From contig CADCBO010000012.1 of the NCBI GenBank assembly GCA_902799685.1, positions 25,937 through 89,936 of the forward strand: a stretch of 64,000 nt of DNA. The letters run 5' to 3'. The translations under genes and the position numbers were made by a program. This stretch comes from an uncultured Bacteroidales bacterium (lineage in GTDB: Bacteria > Bacteroidota > Bacteroidia > Bacteroidales > Bacteroidaceae). Shown here one piece after another: positions 26,741-35,502 of this stretch (positions are counted from its first letter, which is position 1; each line of letters begins with the position of its first letter). The notes below the pieces were generated by a model that had not been told where the DNA came from, searched no databases, and worked only from the letters and a program-made list of their open reading frames with translations.

Positions 26741-27222
26741 AACTACTTAATATTCTACCGTTCCATATACCTGCACCTACAGTCAGAATGCTACGCAAGT
26801 ATAATAACGAACGATACTGTATCTCTCAGTTGTATGACGGTAAGACAGGTGATTATATCTGTGATGCAATTGAAGATACAGTGCGTGACGTGAATCATAA
26901 TGGGTGTTTTGATAATGGTGAGGAGAAGGTGTATGGAGAGACAGCTATACCATGTGGACGTTATTATGTAACATTTCGCAAGACTAGTCTTGCCATAGGT
27001 GCCAAGGCCAAGGGCGGTTGTATTCCGTTAATACACGATGTGCCTCATTTCAGTTTTATTCGCATTCATAATGGGACAGATGAGAAGAACTCTGAAGGCT
27101 GTATAATTCTGGGATACAATAAAGAGAAAGGCAAGGTGTTGGATTCGGAGTCGGTTTGCCTGGAATTCTATCAACGCATGAAATATAGACCTTTCTGGCT
27201 GGAAATAACGGATAACTTCTAA
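26737..27222 (+). CDS. DUF5675 family protein
   Basis: The 161-residue protein matches DUF5675: an N-terminal beta region with CDAIEDTVRD, then GETAIPCGRYYVTF, FSFIRIHNGTDEKNSEGCIILGYN, and a short tail. The HNG-x-n-SEGCI arrangement resembles the His and Ser-x-Gly-Cys motifs of YkuD-type L,D-transpeptidases, so cell-wall chemistry is possible but unproven. There is no signal peptide. The gene overlaps sanA-like 26147 by four bases. DUF5675 proteins are often found near phage or secreted toxin genes; no phage gene is seen here. Confidence 0.8.
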   Translation: MKLLNILPFHIPAPTVRMLRKYNNERYCISQLYDGKTGDYICDAIEDTVRDVNHNGCFDNGEEKVYGETAIPCGRYYVTFRKTSLAIGAKAKGGCIPLIHDVPHFSFIRIHNGTDEKNSEGCIILGYNKEKGKVLDSESVCLEFYQRMKYRPFWLEITDNF

Positions 27223-27231
27223 ATTGTTTTA

Positions 27232-27783
27232 ATGACTGACCACGAGATAATAAAATGCCTGATAGCGCGCGACAGTAGGGTGACGGAGGATTTCTTCTTC
27301 ACCCAGTGCCGTCCGTTGTTCTGCAGTATTATCGGTCTGGTGTTCAGTTATGATGTGGATTATGATGAGTTTGTGAATGAGTTGTATGTGTATCTGATGG
27401 AGAATGATGCACAGAAGCTCCGTGACTTTGAATACCGCAGTTCAGTTTATACATGGCTTAAGGTTTTGGCCATTCGTTATTTCATAAAGAAACGGGACGT
27501 AATGATAGATGACAATCCGGAACGGCCTCTTTATGAAATGCCGGTACAGACTCCGTTTACCCCAGGAGATGATGCGGAATATGATTTGGAGCGGCTGTTT
27601 AGCGGAATGACTAATGAGCGTTATGTCTATGTAATCAGGAAATTAATACTTGATGACTGTGAACCTGAACAGTTGGCTACTGAGATGGGCGTTACAACCG
27701 CAAATCTGTATAATATTAAACGGCGTGCAATTGCGCAGCTTACGCGTATAGCACTTAATGACATCAATGAATATGGGAAATAA
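27232..27783 (+). CDS. ECF-type sigma factor
   Basis: The 183-residue protein has a region-2-like N-terminus (YDEFVNELYVYLMEN, FEYRSSVYTWLKVLAIRYFIKKR) and a C-terminal region-4 helix-turn-helix (CEPEQLATEMGVTTANLYNIKRRAIAQL). It fits small ECF or ECF-like sigma factors of Bacteroidetes. It overlaps the next gene by 26 bases. That gene encodes a protein with an anti-sigma-like start, so the two should form a regulatory pair. Its targets are unknown; the hairpin before 28472 may be one site to test. Confidence 0.8.
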   Translation: MTDHEIIKCLIARDSRVTEDFFFTQCRPLFCSIIGLVFSYDVDYDEFVNELYVYLMENDAQKLRDFEYRSSVYTWLKVLAIRYFIKKRDVMIDDNPERPLYEMPVQTPFTPGDDAEYDLERLFSGMTNERYVYVIRKLILDDCEPEQLATEMGVTTANLYNIKRRAIAQLTRIALNDINEYGK

Positions 27784-28408
27784 ACATATATCTGATGAAC
27801 TCCTGGCTGCCTTTATGGAAGGTAATGTCAATGCCGATGAGATGGTACGAGTGCTACAGACTGCAAGTGATGATGCCAGCCTGCAGGAAACTCTTGATAT
27901 AGCGCTACAGATAGACGATGATGCTCTTCCCATGATGCAAATGGCTGCCGAGGGAGGCAGGAATCTGTGTGATGTCCAGTGTGAAGCATACGTATTACAT
28001 CATCTGGGTGTGGACACCAGCATGGAGTATCTCTTTGAAGTTGCTAAGGATAACCGTTGGATACGCCGTGCCGGAACCCCGCTTTTCTGCATGGGTAATC
28101 TGCTTGAATATATGGGGCTGGAGGTAAACCGCAAATATGATGCAACCCCAGAGGATATAAAAACTGCACTTGATAATGGTTACGGTATCATTGCTGCAGT
28201 GGATTGTGATAAACTCTATCCGGAACGTCCCGATGAGGAGGATGCCACCAACCATGCAATAGTGCTTACCGCAATAGATACGGTGACAGGAAATATTACC
28301 ATTTATGATCCTGAGAATACTGTTGAAACAGATATAAAATTATCATTGTTCATGGCAGCCTGGAAAGAGTCCCGCTGCTATCTTGTTTGCGCCCGAAAGA
28401 AAAATTGA
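27758..28408 (+). CDS. C39-like peptidase with anti-sigma-like N-terminus
   Basis: Residues 8-60 (ISDELLAAFMEGNVNADEMVRVLQTA) resemble the soluble N-terminus of Bacteroidetes anti-sigma proteins, without the zinc-binding His-Cys motif. Residues 68-216 look like a papain-fold C39-like peptidase: Cys in CDVQCEAYVLHHLG, TPLFCMGNLLEYMGL, the NHAIVLTAID His, and the Asp-like IYDPE. All three catalytic positions seem filled. It has no signal or membrane segment. A sigma factor partner fused to a protease suggests control by cleavage, or a substrate-binding pseudo-peptidase. Starts at 27758, 27767 and 27773 are possible; all lie inside the sigma gene. Confidence 0.65.
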   Translation: MTSMNMGNKHISDELLAAFMEGNVNADEMVRVLQTASDDASLQETLDIALQIDDDALPMMQMAAEGGRNLCDVQCEAYVLHHLGVDTSMEYLFEVAKDNRWIRRAGTPLFCMGNLLEYMGLEVNRKYDATPEDIKTALDNGYGIIAAVDCDKLYPERPDEEDATNHAIVLTAIDTVTGNITIYDPENTVETDIKLSLFMAAWKESRCYLVCARKKN

Positions 28409-28434
28409 TTCCCATGTGATAGATTCTGACGGTG

Positions 28435-28470
28435 GTTGTACTCTTTAGGGTGAACAAATAAGAGTACAAC
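28435..28470 (+). promoter_or_regulatory. 11-bp perfect inverted repeat just before a start codon
   Basis: GTTGTACTCTT (28435-28445) and AAGAGTACAAC (28460-28470) are perfectly complementary across 14 bases. The right arm ends one base before the ATG at 28472. It could be an operator or an RNA hairpin that hides the translation start. There is no poly-T tract, so a terminator is unlikely. Confidence 0.6.
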
Positions 28471-28471
28471 T

Positions 28472-29542
28472 ATGAAAAAGAATCTGAAAGATGTAGTGAA
28501 CACCACCTGGAAGGTAGGTGTTAGTTTGATTGGAGTGCTTGTGCTTATCCTTCTGGTAAGGATTGGATCAAGATGGTGTCATTACTATATGGGACGTGCC
28601 GAATGGAGAGATAAGACTTTATCGGCTAATGTCGTGGTGCGTGCCTATAACAACGGGAAGGTACGTGTTTACAATAAAAGCACAAAGCAATATACTACCC
28701 CTAAATTGAAGTGGGTTTCGGGCACACCTAAGCGTGACAGTCTTACGGTATTCTGTGACAGGAACAGTTATCGTGGTTTCCTGAACGTAAATACCGGTGA
28801 GATTGAGATTCCGGCACAGTACGGTAAGGCTTGGGTGTTCTCCGAAGGGCTGGCAGCAGTCGAGTACGATAAGAAGAAGCTGGGATTCATTAACCATGAC
28901 AATGAAATGGTAATTGAGGATGTGCCTCATGAATCCGGTTACTTTGATTATGTATTCAAGGATGGATTCTGCACAGTTATGATTTGGGATGACAAGACTG
29001 ATGAGCGGATATATTCAGTCTATAGCAGCAAGACACTAGGAAAGGTGGGTGAATATGGTAGCATCAATCATCTGGACAAAGGTGGATACATGATCGCCCG
29101 GAATGGTGAAGGATACTGGTTACTGGATAGCGCATATAACAAGGTGTTTAAGATGCCTTATGAATATATGGAGGAAGCATATGATATGGATGGTGTTTTT
29201 GTAACGCATAACTGGGTAAAGCAGTATCTGGATTTTGACGGAACTGTACTGGAACCTTTCGTGATAGACGGTTATGAGAGGCTTAGATACGTAACTGGTC
29301 TTACCGAAGCCAGTTCGGAATATAGTCAGGATGAGATATATGAATTTGAGCAGGAACTAATGGCATATAGGGTTAATTCCAGTTATGGGTTGATGAACGC
29401 CCACACCGGAAAGATTATAACACTGGCCAAATACGGCGATATTTATATGATATCAAAGGAGTTGCTAAGTGCTGATTTAAATGACAGTAATAACGAGTGC
29501 ATACTCCTGGACCGTAAAGGCAACGAGATATTGAGCGAATAA
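28472..29542 (+). CDS. Membrane-anchored WG-repeat protein
   Basis: The 356-residue protein has one N-terminal helix (about 15-35) and then WG-type beta repeats, seen in YRGFLNVNTGEIEIPAQYGKA, KKLGFINHDNEMVIED and YGLMNAHTGKIITLAKYGD. The C-terminal part should lie in the periplasm. WG repeats are common in Bacteroidetes and their role is mostly unknown, probably binding. It closes the plus-strand block and ends 10 bases from a convergent gene. The inverted repeat at 28435 probably controls it. Confidence 0.75.
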   Translation: MKKNLKDVVNTTWKVGVSLIGVLVLILLVRIGSRWCHYYMGRAEWRDKTLSANVVVRAYNNGKVRVYNKSTKQYTTPKLKWVSGTPKRDSLTVFCDRNSYRGFLNVNTGEIEIPAQYGKAWVFSEGLAAVEYDKKKLGFINHDNEMVIEDVPHESGYFDYVFKDGFCTVMIWDDKTDERIYSVYSSKTLGKVGEYGSINHLDKGGYMIARNGEGYWLLDSAYNKVFKMPYEYMEEAYDMDGVFVTHNWVKQYLDFDGTVLEPFVIDGYERLRYVTGLTEASSEYSQDEIYEFEQELMAYRVNSSYGLMNAHTGKIITLAKYGDIYMISKELLSADLNDSNNECILLDRKGNEILSE

Positions 29543-29552
29543 TAAACAGATT

Positions 29553-31763
29553 TTAGTAGAACCGACCCAAGACGGTGCCGGGGTAGTAGTGCTCAAGGAT
29601 CTCGCGGTAGGTGTAGCCTTTGGCGGCCATTACGGCGGCGCCTATCTGGCAGAGGCCGGCTCCGTGGCCCCAGCCGGCTCCGTGCAGGATGAATCCGATA
29701 AAATTGCCGTTTTTATCGGTGTTTTTCTCTACTGTGAATGCGCTGCTGAACAGGTGAGATTCTGACAGCGTGCGGCGTATCTCAAGCTCTTTTCCTATGG
29801 TTACGGTTCCCTTTGTTCCCTCTATCTCAAGTTCATATATTCGGCCTGAGGGGCCTCGTTTTGCGGGGCGCAGGTCAACTATATCGCCTATGTCCAGGCC
29901 GGACTTGTGGCGGAATATGTCCGATATTTGCTCTACGGTGTATTCCACTTTCCAGCGGTAGTAGTCCGGGGTCTCCAGGTCATAGCCGTTAAGGGATTCT
30001 TTCAGGATGTTGCCGTCGGCCGAGTTGCAGAATGACTTTGGTTCTTGCAGGATCCACTGGCGGGCGTTTTCCTCAATGGTCAGGTCTGGCAAGGGGCCTT
30101 CATTCACGCTGCTGTCGCGCAAGGCTATCAGATAGGGCTTGTGCTCATCCTGCCAGCAGGTTTGGAACTGCTCGGTCACGCCGCCGCAGCACTTGCTGAA
30201 ACGGGCGTCGCACAGGTGGCCATCATAGACCAATGTCTGGCCGAATGTGTCCTTTACCGCTGCCTGGGCAGCTGCGCTGATTATGCGGGTGCGGCCCTGA
30301 TAGCGTTGGCAGTGATCATCGGCACAGACATCGAACAGGGTGTGCTGGTCATGGTCATACCACCGGATGATCCGTTTCAGGATATGGCCGGATGGAACGT
30401 CAGAACCGGTTTCCAAGTCCTCAGCGTTACCGGACGGTGTACTGTCAACCGTTGCAGAAGCCTTACTGTAAGGAGAACGCAGCTGTGCCAGTACCCAGCT
30501 GCGTGAAATCACTGCGTGGGCGCGAAGGAACTCGCGACTGGCCGTGGGCTTCATCTCCGATGAAATCACGCTGGTAAGGTATTCCTCTATAGGCAGTATG
30601 TTTATGGCACGTACCATGCCGTTCTCTACTATGAACTTGAGCTGGCCGGAGAATGTCTGGTCCTCATGGCGCTCCCAGTGGAACCCTATGCCTATGGTTA
30701 CATTGTGCAGGGTGAATGTGCTGCCATGCTCATGCGGTTTCAGGGTCAGGCTGTCTATCAGGATGCCGTTCCAGCTTAGACGTCCCTGGACGGCGCTTAT
30801 GCTCATCTCTCCCTCAAAACTGCTGCGGCCGTCGGTGTAGCTGTCGTTAAGGCAGAAACTTATCTCATGGGCGGCCATGATGCCTACCTTTATCTTGGGC
30901 TGCTGGGGCGTTACCTGACGGTATATGTCCAGCACCTGGCGTTCGGTAAGGCGGTCAAAATCCTCACGGCGCGGGGTGATTACCAGTCCGAACATGTCAA
31001 CCGCGCCCGGGCTTACCATGACCTTGTCCGCGCCGTCGGCATAATAGCAGTCGGGGCGGTGCTTGCTGCGCGGTATGATGGCGGTTATTACCTGTCCGTC
31101 ACGGTTGAAAGAGAGCACGTTCATGCGCGGCTCATAATCGCCGTCATAGATGCTCATGCCGCTTACGCAATCCATAATCCTGTCCGGGTCATTGCCCTTA
31201 ATCACTGTCACGGCAAATCCGAACGGCTGTATGGTGACGGGCTCATCGGTTGCGGGTGGATTGTTGAGGCGAAGTTTGTCAACCAACGGTATGCCCTCAG
31301 ACCGTCCTATCTGCATGTGCAGGTGGTCAGGGGCCGATGCACCGCTGCGCGGGCCGTTGTAGAATATCATGTAACCCGGTTCAAGCTCCTGGGCTATCTG
31401 CAGCATCTTCTCATAGCAGTCCCTGAACATCTGCGGACGGTGCTGTCGGCTTACCACGCAGAAGTGTTCGCGAAGTATGGGGTAGGGGTTGACCAGCAGG
31501 TCAAATCCGTCGCCTGCATCAAAGGCTATCTGTTCCTGAGGGCGGTTTTCATGACAAAGGAAACATGCACGGGTTATCTGTGCGGGCTTTACGTTGGCGG
31601 TTGTTGAAATGATACGGGCAGGATTGTGCTGCAATGCCAGTCCCGATGATGACAATACACGTGTCTGAACCTGCTCCAGATTGCCGAAGGCCTCACGAGC
31701 GGCCGGCCAGCACTGCAACTGTTCGTCCAGACATTTGTCCAGATGCTTGAAAATGCTATCCAT
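29553..31763 (-). CDS. DUF4922 (HIT-like) and SpoIID domain fusion protein
   Basis: Residues 1-290 form a HIT-superfamily module of the DUF4922 type: a CFLCHENR cysteine pair, VNPYPILREHFCVVSR, and the active-site SGASAPDHLHMQ. They resemble GDP-galactose phosphorylase or ATP adenylyltransferase enzymes. Residues 300-736 form a SpoIID/LytB domain (KVGIMAAHEISF, LPIEEYLTSVISSEM, a central DARFSKCCGGVTE, and GHGAGLCQIGAAVMA), known for binding or cutting peptidoglycan glycan strands. This combination is conserved in Bacteroidales. There is no signal peptide, which is odd for a SpoIID protein. It overlaps the glycosyltransferase gene at 31756 by eight bases, so the two are co-expressed. Confidence 0.8.
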   Translation of the reverse strand: MDSIFKHLDKCLDEQLQCWPAAREAFGNLEQVQTRVLSSSGLALQHNPARIISTTANVKPAQITRACFLCHENRPQEQIAFDAGDGFDLLVNPYPILREHFCVVSRQHRPQMFRDCYEKMLQIAQELEPGYMIFYNGPRSGASAPDHLHMQIGRSEGIPLVDKLRLNNPPATDEPVTIQPFGFAVTVIKGNDPDRIMDCVSGMSIYDGDYEPRMNVLSFNRDGQVITAIIPRSKHRPDCYYADGADKVMVSPGAVDMFGLVITPRREDFDRLTERQVLDIYRQVTPQQPKIKVGIMAAHEISFCLNDSYTDGRSSFEGEMSISAVQGRLSWNGILIDSLTLKPHEHGSTFTLHNVTIGIGFHWERHEDQTFSGQLKFIVENGMVRAINILPIEEYLTSVISSEMKPTASREFLRAHAVISRSWVLAQLRSPYSKASATVDSTPSGNAEDLETGSDVPSGHILKRIIRWYDHDQHTLFDVCADDHCQRYQGRTRIISAAAQAAVKDTFGQTLVYDGHLCDARFSKCCGGVTEQFQTCWQDEHKPYLIALRDSSVNEGPLPDLTIEENARQWILQEPKSFCNSADGNILKESLNGYDLETPDYYRWKVEYTVEQISDIFRHKSGLDIGDIVDLRPAKRGPSGRIYELEIEGTKGTVTIGKELEIRRTLSESHLFSSAFTVEKNTDKNGNFIGFILHGAGWGHGAGLCQIGAAVMAAKGYTYREILEHYYPGTVLGRFY

Positions 31764-33090
31764 TGTTATGCTTTATGCGTCTCTCCAGCTCTGCGGTGCG
31801 CAGGGAGTCTTTGTAAAGATTGTTTGCATTGACTTTTTCTGGGCTCAGGGCGTGGTCGCTGTTGCCCTCCCAGCGGCGGCACAGATAGAGCTCGTCAAAT
31901 ATTCGGCCTATGCGGTACTCTCCGGCTATGCGTATGGCAACTGCGTAATCCTCGCCGTAACTTACGTTGGGGAATCCTATCTTCCTTACCACCGGGGTGT
32001 AGAATGCGCGCGGTGCTCCCAGACCGTTTATCCTTAGGGCGTTGTTGGGACCGTTCTCGTCGGTCCACTCACGGTGGTCTATGATTCCGGGCGGCAGGGT
32101 TTCAAGGTCAAAGTTGCACATGCGGTAGCTGCCTATCACCATGGAGTAGCCGCCCTGACGGAATTTGTCAATAATTTTCTGCAATGTATCGGGGCCGCTG
32201 TACAGGTCGTCGCTATCCAGTTGTACTGCAAAACGTCCGCAGTCGGGGCTGTTCACTGCCAGGTTCCAGCATCCGCCTATGCCCAGGTCAGTGCGCTCAG
32301 GTATGATGTGTATCAGGCGTGTGTTCCTGGAGGCCATGTCTGCCAGTATCTGTGTGGTGCCGTCGGTGGAGTGGTTATCCACCACAATCACGTTGAACTG
32401 GCCGTCAAGTTCCTGGGTGAGTGCCGATTTCACGGCATCAGCTATGGTGCGGGCACGGTTCCTGACGGGGATTATGACCGATGCCAGTACCGGAAAAGCA
32501 TCGTTGTCAACGTTTACCGTTGCACCTGCATATGGTTTAAGATAGCCGCTTGTAAGCTTAAGGTGTTCGGTGCAGGCGGCTTCCATCTCTATCTGTACGT
32601 CGCGGTTACGCGGATTCACATAGTCAAACTGCTTTTGTCCTGATGTGCGGAAATCGGTCTCGGCTATGGTGTAGAGAGGCTGCGGCACACGTACTATGGG
32701 CAGGCTGCGCTGAATGGCCAGACGCATCTGGTAGAATCCTGCGGTCTTGAACTCCGCACCCTCACTGGCCAGATACGCGTCTATGCCTGCGGGGGTGAGC
32801 AGTACCAGGGCACCAAAGTCAAAATCATCGCGCAGGCTGCCTACCTGGATGTCTATGAGCGGCGCCGGCACTATTGCATCGGTACCCATGGTCTTGAGGT
32901 AGTCCGAATAGACTATACCTGCACCGGTGGAGCGGGCGCACTCCAGCAGGCGCTCCGTTGCATCAGGGGTTATGGACACTTCCCTGCCGGACAGGTTGAG
33001 CAGGATGTCTTGCCCGCGCAGGGCACTCAGTATCTTTCTTACTTGGGATGACGGGCATCCGTATTGGGGTAAATCTACAGTCTGTATCAT
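31756..33090 (-). CDS. Family 2 glycosyltransferase with N-terminal extension
   Basis: The C-terminal ~240 residues form a GT-A glycosyltransferase of family 2: ASVIIPVRNRARTIADAV, the VVDNHSTDGT loop, QLDSDDLY as the DxD site, and a GEDYAVAIR region near the acceptor site. The N-terminal ~200 residues look like a second, degenerate GT-A fold (GAGIVYSDYLKT, GALVLLTPAGIDAY) with no DxD. No membrane helix is present. Its partner downstream is the DUF4922-SpoIID gene, so a role in cell wall or glycan assembly is plausible. A TATCTTCG element on the minus strand lies a few bases upstream, close to the promoter consensus. Confidence 0.8.
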   Translation of the reverse strand: MIQTVDLPQYGCPSSQVRKILSALRGQDILLNLSGREVSITPDATERLLECARSTGAGIVYSDYLKTMGTDAIVPAPLIDIQVGSLRDDFDFGALVLLTPAGIDAYLASEGAEFKTAGFYQMRLAIQRSLPIVRVPQPLYTIAETDFRTSGQKQFDYVNPRNRDVQIEMEAACTEHLKLTSGYLKPYAGATVNVDNDAFPVLASVIIPVRNRARTIADAVKSALTQELDGQFNVIVVDNHSTDGTTQILADMASRNTRLIHIIPERTDLGIGGCWNLAVNSPDCGRFAVQLDSDDLYSGPDTLQKIIDKFRQGGYSMVIGSYRMCNFDLETLPPGIIDHREWTDENGPNNALRINGLGAPRAFYTPVVRKIGFPNVSYGEDYAVAIRIAGEYRIGRIFDELYLCRRWEGNSDHALSPEKVNANNLYKDSLRTAELERRIKHNNG

Positions 33091-33177
33091 ATTCAGCGAA
33101 GATAGTGAATAAATTGGATAAGCTTAGTCTCGGGAAAAAAATAAACGCGTTTATTTTATTCTCCTCTCGGCTTGCAT

Positions 33178-33185
33178 TATCTTTG
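33178..33185 (+). promoter_or_regulatory. -7 promoter element for rlmN
   Basis: TATCTTTG matches TAnnTTTG, 68 bases before the ATG at 33254. An AT-rich TTTATTTTATT tract lies at the -33 distance. Confidence 0.55.
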
Positions 33186-33253
33186 CAAGTTATTAAAGAC
33201 GTAATTTGAGCGTTGTTACGTTCTATGTACAGAAACAGGTAAACAGACAGTAT

Positions 33254-34291
33254 ATGGCCCGCAGGAATCTGATAGGAATGACGTTGGTACAGCTGCAGAA
33301 AGTGGCTGCGGATAACGGCATGCCGCTCTTTACCGCCAGGCAGATGGCCGATTGGCTCTACGTTAAGCAGGTGGGCTCAATAGATGAAATGACCAACCTG
33401 TCTCTTAAGCATAGGGCCATGCTGGCTGAAAGCTATGAGGTGGGGCTGGCTGCTCCATCGGATAAGGCTGCATCGGCTGACGGTACCGTCAAGTACCTTT
33501 TCCCTGTGCAGGACGGTCATTTTGTGGAGGCGGTCTATATCCCGGACGGTGACCGCGCCACCCTGTGCATATCCAGCCAGGTGGGCTGCAAGATGGGCTG
33601 TGTATTCTGCATGACCGGCCGTCAGCACTATACCGCAAGCCTTACCGCAGGTGAGATTCTGAATCAGATACTCTCCCTGCCGGGTAAGGAGAACCTGACC
33701 AACGTGGTGTTCATGGGTATGGGCGAGCCTTTGGACAATCTGGAGAACGTGCTTGCGGTACAGGAGATACTGACCGCATCGTGGGGATTGGGCTGGAGCC
33801 CCAAACGCATCACCATCTCGACGGTAGGTCTGCGCCGTGAGCTCAAGCAGCTGATTGAGGGCTGCGAATGCCATATTGCAGTGAGCCTGCATGCCCCCAC
33901 ACCGGACAAGCGCCGTGAGTTGATTCCTGCCGAGAAGGCATTCTCCATGACAGAGATGCTGGAGGTGCTGCGCCGGTATGATTTCAGTCATCAGCGCCGC
34001 CTGTCATTTGAATATACAATGTTCCAGGGCGTGAATGATTCTATTGATGACGCCCGCCAGCTGGTCAAGGCGTTGAGCGGTCTGAGCTGCCGCGTGAACC
34101 TGATACGGTTCCACGCCATTCCTGACAGCCCGTTGCGCCCGGTACAGGAAGAGAGAATGACAGAGTTCCGTGACTGGCTCACGGCTCACGGCGTGTTTGC
34201 CACCATACGTGCATCGCGCGGTGAGGATATATGGGCAGCCTGCGGGATGCTGAGTACGGCAAAGAATGAAAAGAATGACATACGATCCTAA
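33254..34291 (+). CDS. rlmN: 23S rRNA (adenine2503-C2)-methyltransferase RlmN
   Basis: This is a radical SAM methyltransferase of normal size (345 residues). The cluster motif CKMGCVFC is present, followed by MTGRQ, the MGMGEPLDN motif, ISTVGL, and the conserved C-terminal Cys in ACGML. It methylates C2 of A2503 in 23S rRNA and A37 in some tRNAs, using a Cys methyl intermediate. I chose ATG 33254 (MARRNLIGMTLVQLQ) because the 16 codons upstream have no ATG and are not family-like. The next gene starts 12 bases later. Confidence 0.95.
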   Translation: MARRNLIGMTLVQLQKVAADNGMPLFTARQMADWLYVKQVGSIDEMTNLSLKHRAMLAESYEVGLAAPSDKAASADGTVKYLFPVQDGHFVEAVYIPDGDRATLCISSQVGCKMGCVFCMTGRQHYTASLTAGEILNQILSLPGKENLTNVVFMGMGEPLDNLENVLAVQEILTASWGLGWSPKRITISTVGLRRELKQLIEGCECHIAVSLHAPTPDKRRELIPAEKAFSMTEMLEVLRRYDFSHQRRLSFEYTMFQGVNDSIDDARQLVKALSGLSCRVNLIRFHAIPDSPLRPVQEERMTEFRDWLTAHGVFATIRASRGEDIWAACGMLSTAKNEKNDIRS

Positions 34292-34303
34292 AACCATACG
34301 ATT

Positions 34304-35485
34304 ATGAAAAAGACTATCCTTAAAGTTTGCACAATGCTGCTTGCGGTGCTTTGCATCGTTGCTTGCGGCAACGCCAGTAATGGCGACAATTCCAAGGAGG
34401 GTGCCCAGACAGAGGCATCATCCAAGTCCGGTAAGGCCAAGAAAGCCAAGAAGAACAAGAAGAAAAAGGGATTCCAGAGCATGAGGTCCCGTAAGAAATC
34501 TGTGCTTACCCCTACATCGGCCGGTTCTCCGTACGAGATTCTGCTGGTGGCAGCCGAGGATGATTTCCATAACGGAGCCGTGGATTCATTGTATGCGGTA
34601 CTGACCGATGATGTACCCGGCATAGCCCAGTCAGAGCCCTCTTTCAAGGTATCCAGGATAACGCAGAACAACTTTTCAAAAACCCTGCGCCTGTGCCGTA
34701 ACGTAATAATCATAAAGATTGATCCCGGTTTATATACCACACCCAAGTTCAAGTTCTCCAGGAATGTCTATGCCGCACCGCAGATAATAATGACTATACA
34801 GGCACCCAGTGCGCTCAAGTTCAAGAATTTTGTCACCGAAAACCGCGATGTGATAACCGAGTTCTTCAACCGTGCGGAGCTGAACCGTGAGATTGATTTG
34901 CTCAGCCAGGACCATCAGCCTAATTTTGAGGAGCAGGTAAAGAAGATGTTCGGATGTGACATGTGGATTCCGGCCGAGCTTGACAAGATCAAGGTGGGCA
35001 GGCATTTCGTGTGGGCCCGCTGCGAGAGGTTTGTAAGGAAGGTGGAGCAGGATATTAGCCTGGTCATCTATTCCTATCCGTACAGATCTACAAAGACCTT
35101 TACCGAGGAGTATTTCATACGCAAGCGTGACTCTGTTATGCAAGCTAATGTGCCCGGCCCGCGTGAAGGCCAGTATATGATGACCACCAGACCTTTCACG
35201 CTTGTATCGGACGAGACGGTACATGGAGAGTACGCCCAGCTGGTGCGCGGGCTCTGGAACATAAAGGATTACGATATGGGCGGCCCGTTCGTGTCCATAG
35301 CACGTGTGGACGAGAAGAACCAGCGCGTGGTTGTGGTAGAGGGATTCGTCTATTTCCCAAACCAGCCCAAGCGTAATGTGCTCAAGAAGCTGGAGGCTGC
35401 GCTCTACACCCTGCGCCTGCCCGATGAACTTGACCTGCAGAGATTCCAGTTTGACCTGGACGAAATAACCATAAACCCTGATTAA
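34304..35485 (+). CDS. DUF4837 family lipoprotein
   Basis: The lipobox is CIVAC (Cys at about 22). A low-complexity lysine-rich linker (about 38-65) follows, then the DUF4837 domain (YEILLVAAEDDFHNGAVDSL, IDPGLYTTPKFKFSRNVYAAPQIIMTIQAPS, RPFTLVSDETVHGEYAQLVRGLW). The family is conserved in Bacteroidetes, and its function is unknown. It lies between rlmN and pdxA in one tight operon. The basic linker between the membrane anchor and the domain is unusual and might touch peptidoglycan or lipid. Confidence 0.85.
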   Translation: MKKTILKVCTMLLAVLCIVACGNASNGDNSKEGAQTEASSKSGKAKKAKKNKKKKGFQSMRSRKKSVLTPTSAGSPYEILLVAAEDDFHNGAVDSLYAVLTDDVPGIAQSEPSFKVSRITQNNFSKTLRLCRNVIIIKIDPGLYTTPKFKFSRNVYAAPQIIMTIQAPSALKFKNFVTENRDVITEFFNRAELNREIDLLSQDHQPNFEEQVKKMFGCDMWIPAELDKIKVGRHFVWARCERFVRKVEQDISLVIYSYPYRSTKTFTEEYFIRKRDSVMQANVPGPREGQYMMTTRPFTLVSDETVHGEYAQLVRGLWNIKDYDMGGPFVSIARVDEKNQRVVVVEGFVYFPNQPKRNVLKKLEAALYTLRLPDELDLQRFQFDLDEITINPD

Positions 35486-35502
35486 TAATTCAATTCAAAG
35501 AT

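Larger units (their letters stand above)
11330..29542 (+). other. Co-directional accessory block with TIR/STAND/RyR genes
   Basis: Fifteen genes run in the same direction with gaps mostly below 50 bases and several ATGA-type overlaps. The stretch from about 12.8 to 21.3 kb is visibly richer in A and T than the flanking core genes. The first gene encodes a processive antiterminator. The next genes encode conflict-type modules (TIR, STAND-WD40, RyR) and envelope proteins. No integrase, transposase or attachment site was seen, so how the block arrived is unknown. The last four genes (from 27232) are less AT-rich and may belong to a separate unit. Confidence 0.6.

Noticed and set aside
11330-29542. 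Capsular polysaccharide locus because of the UpxY-like first gene
   Set aside because: No glycosyltransferase, flippase or polymerase gene occurs in the block.
11330-29542. Prophage or integrative element
   Set aside because: No integrase, portal, terminase, relaxase or mobilisation gene was found, and no attachment site repeat was seen.
30045-32643. Plus-strand open frames opposite the DUF4922-SpoIID and glycosyltransferase genes
   Set aside because: The minus-strand frames carry clear family motifs. The plus-strand translations have none.
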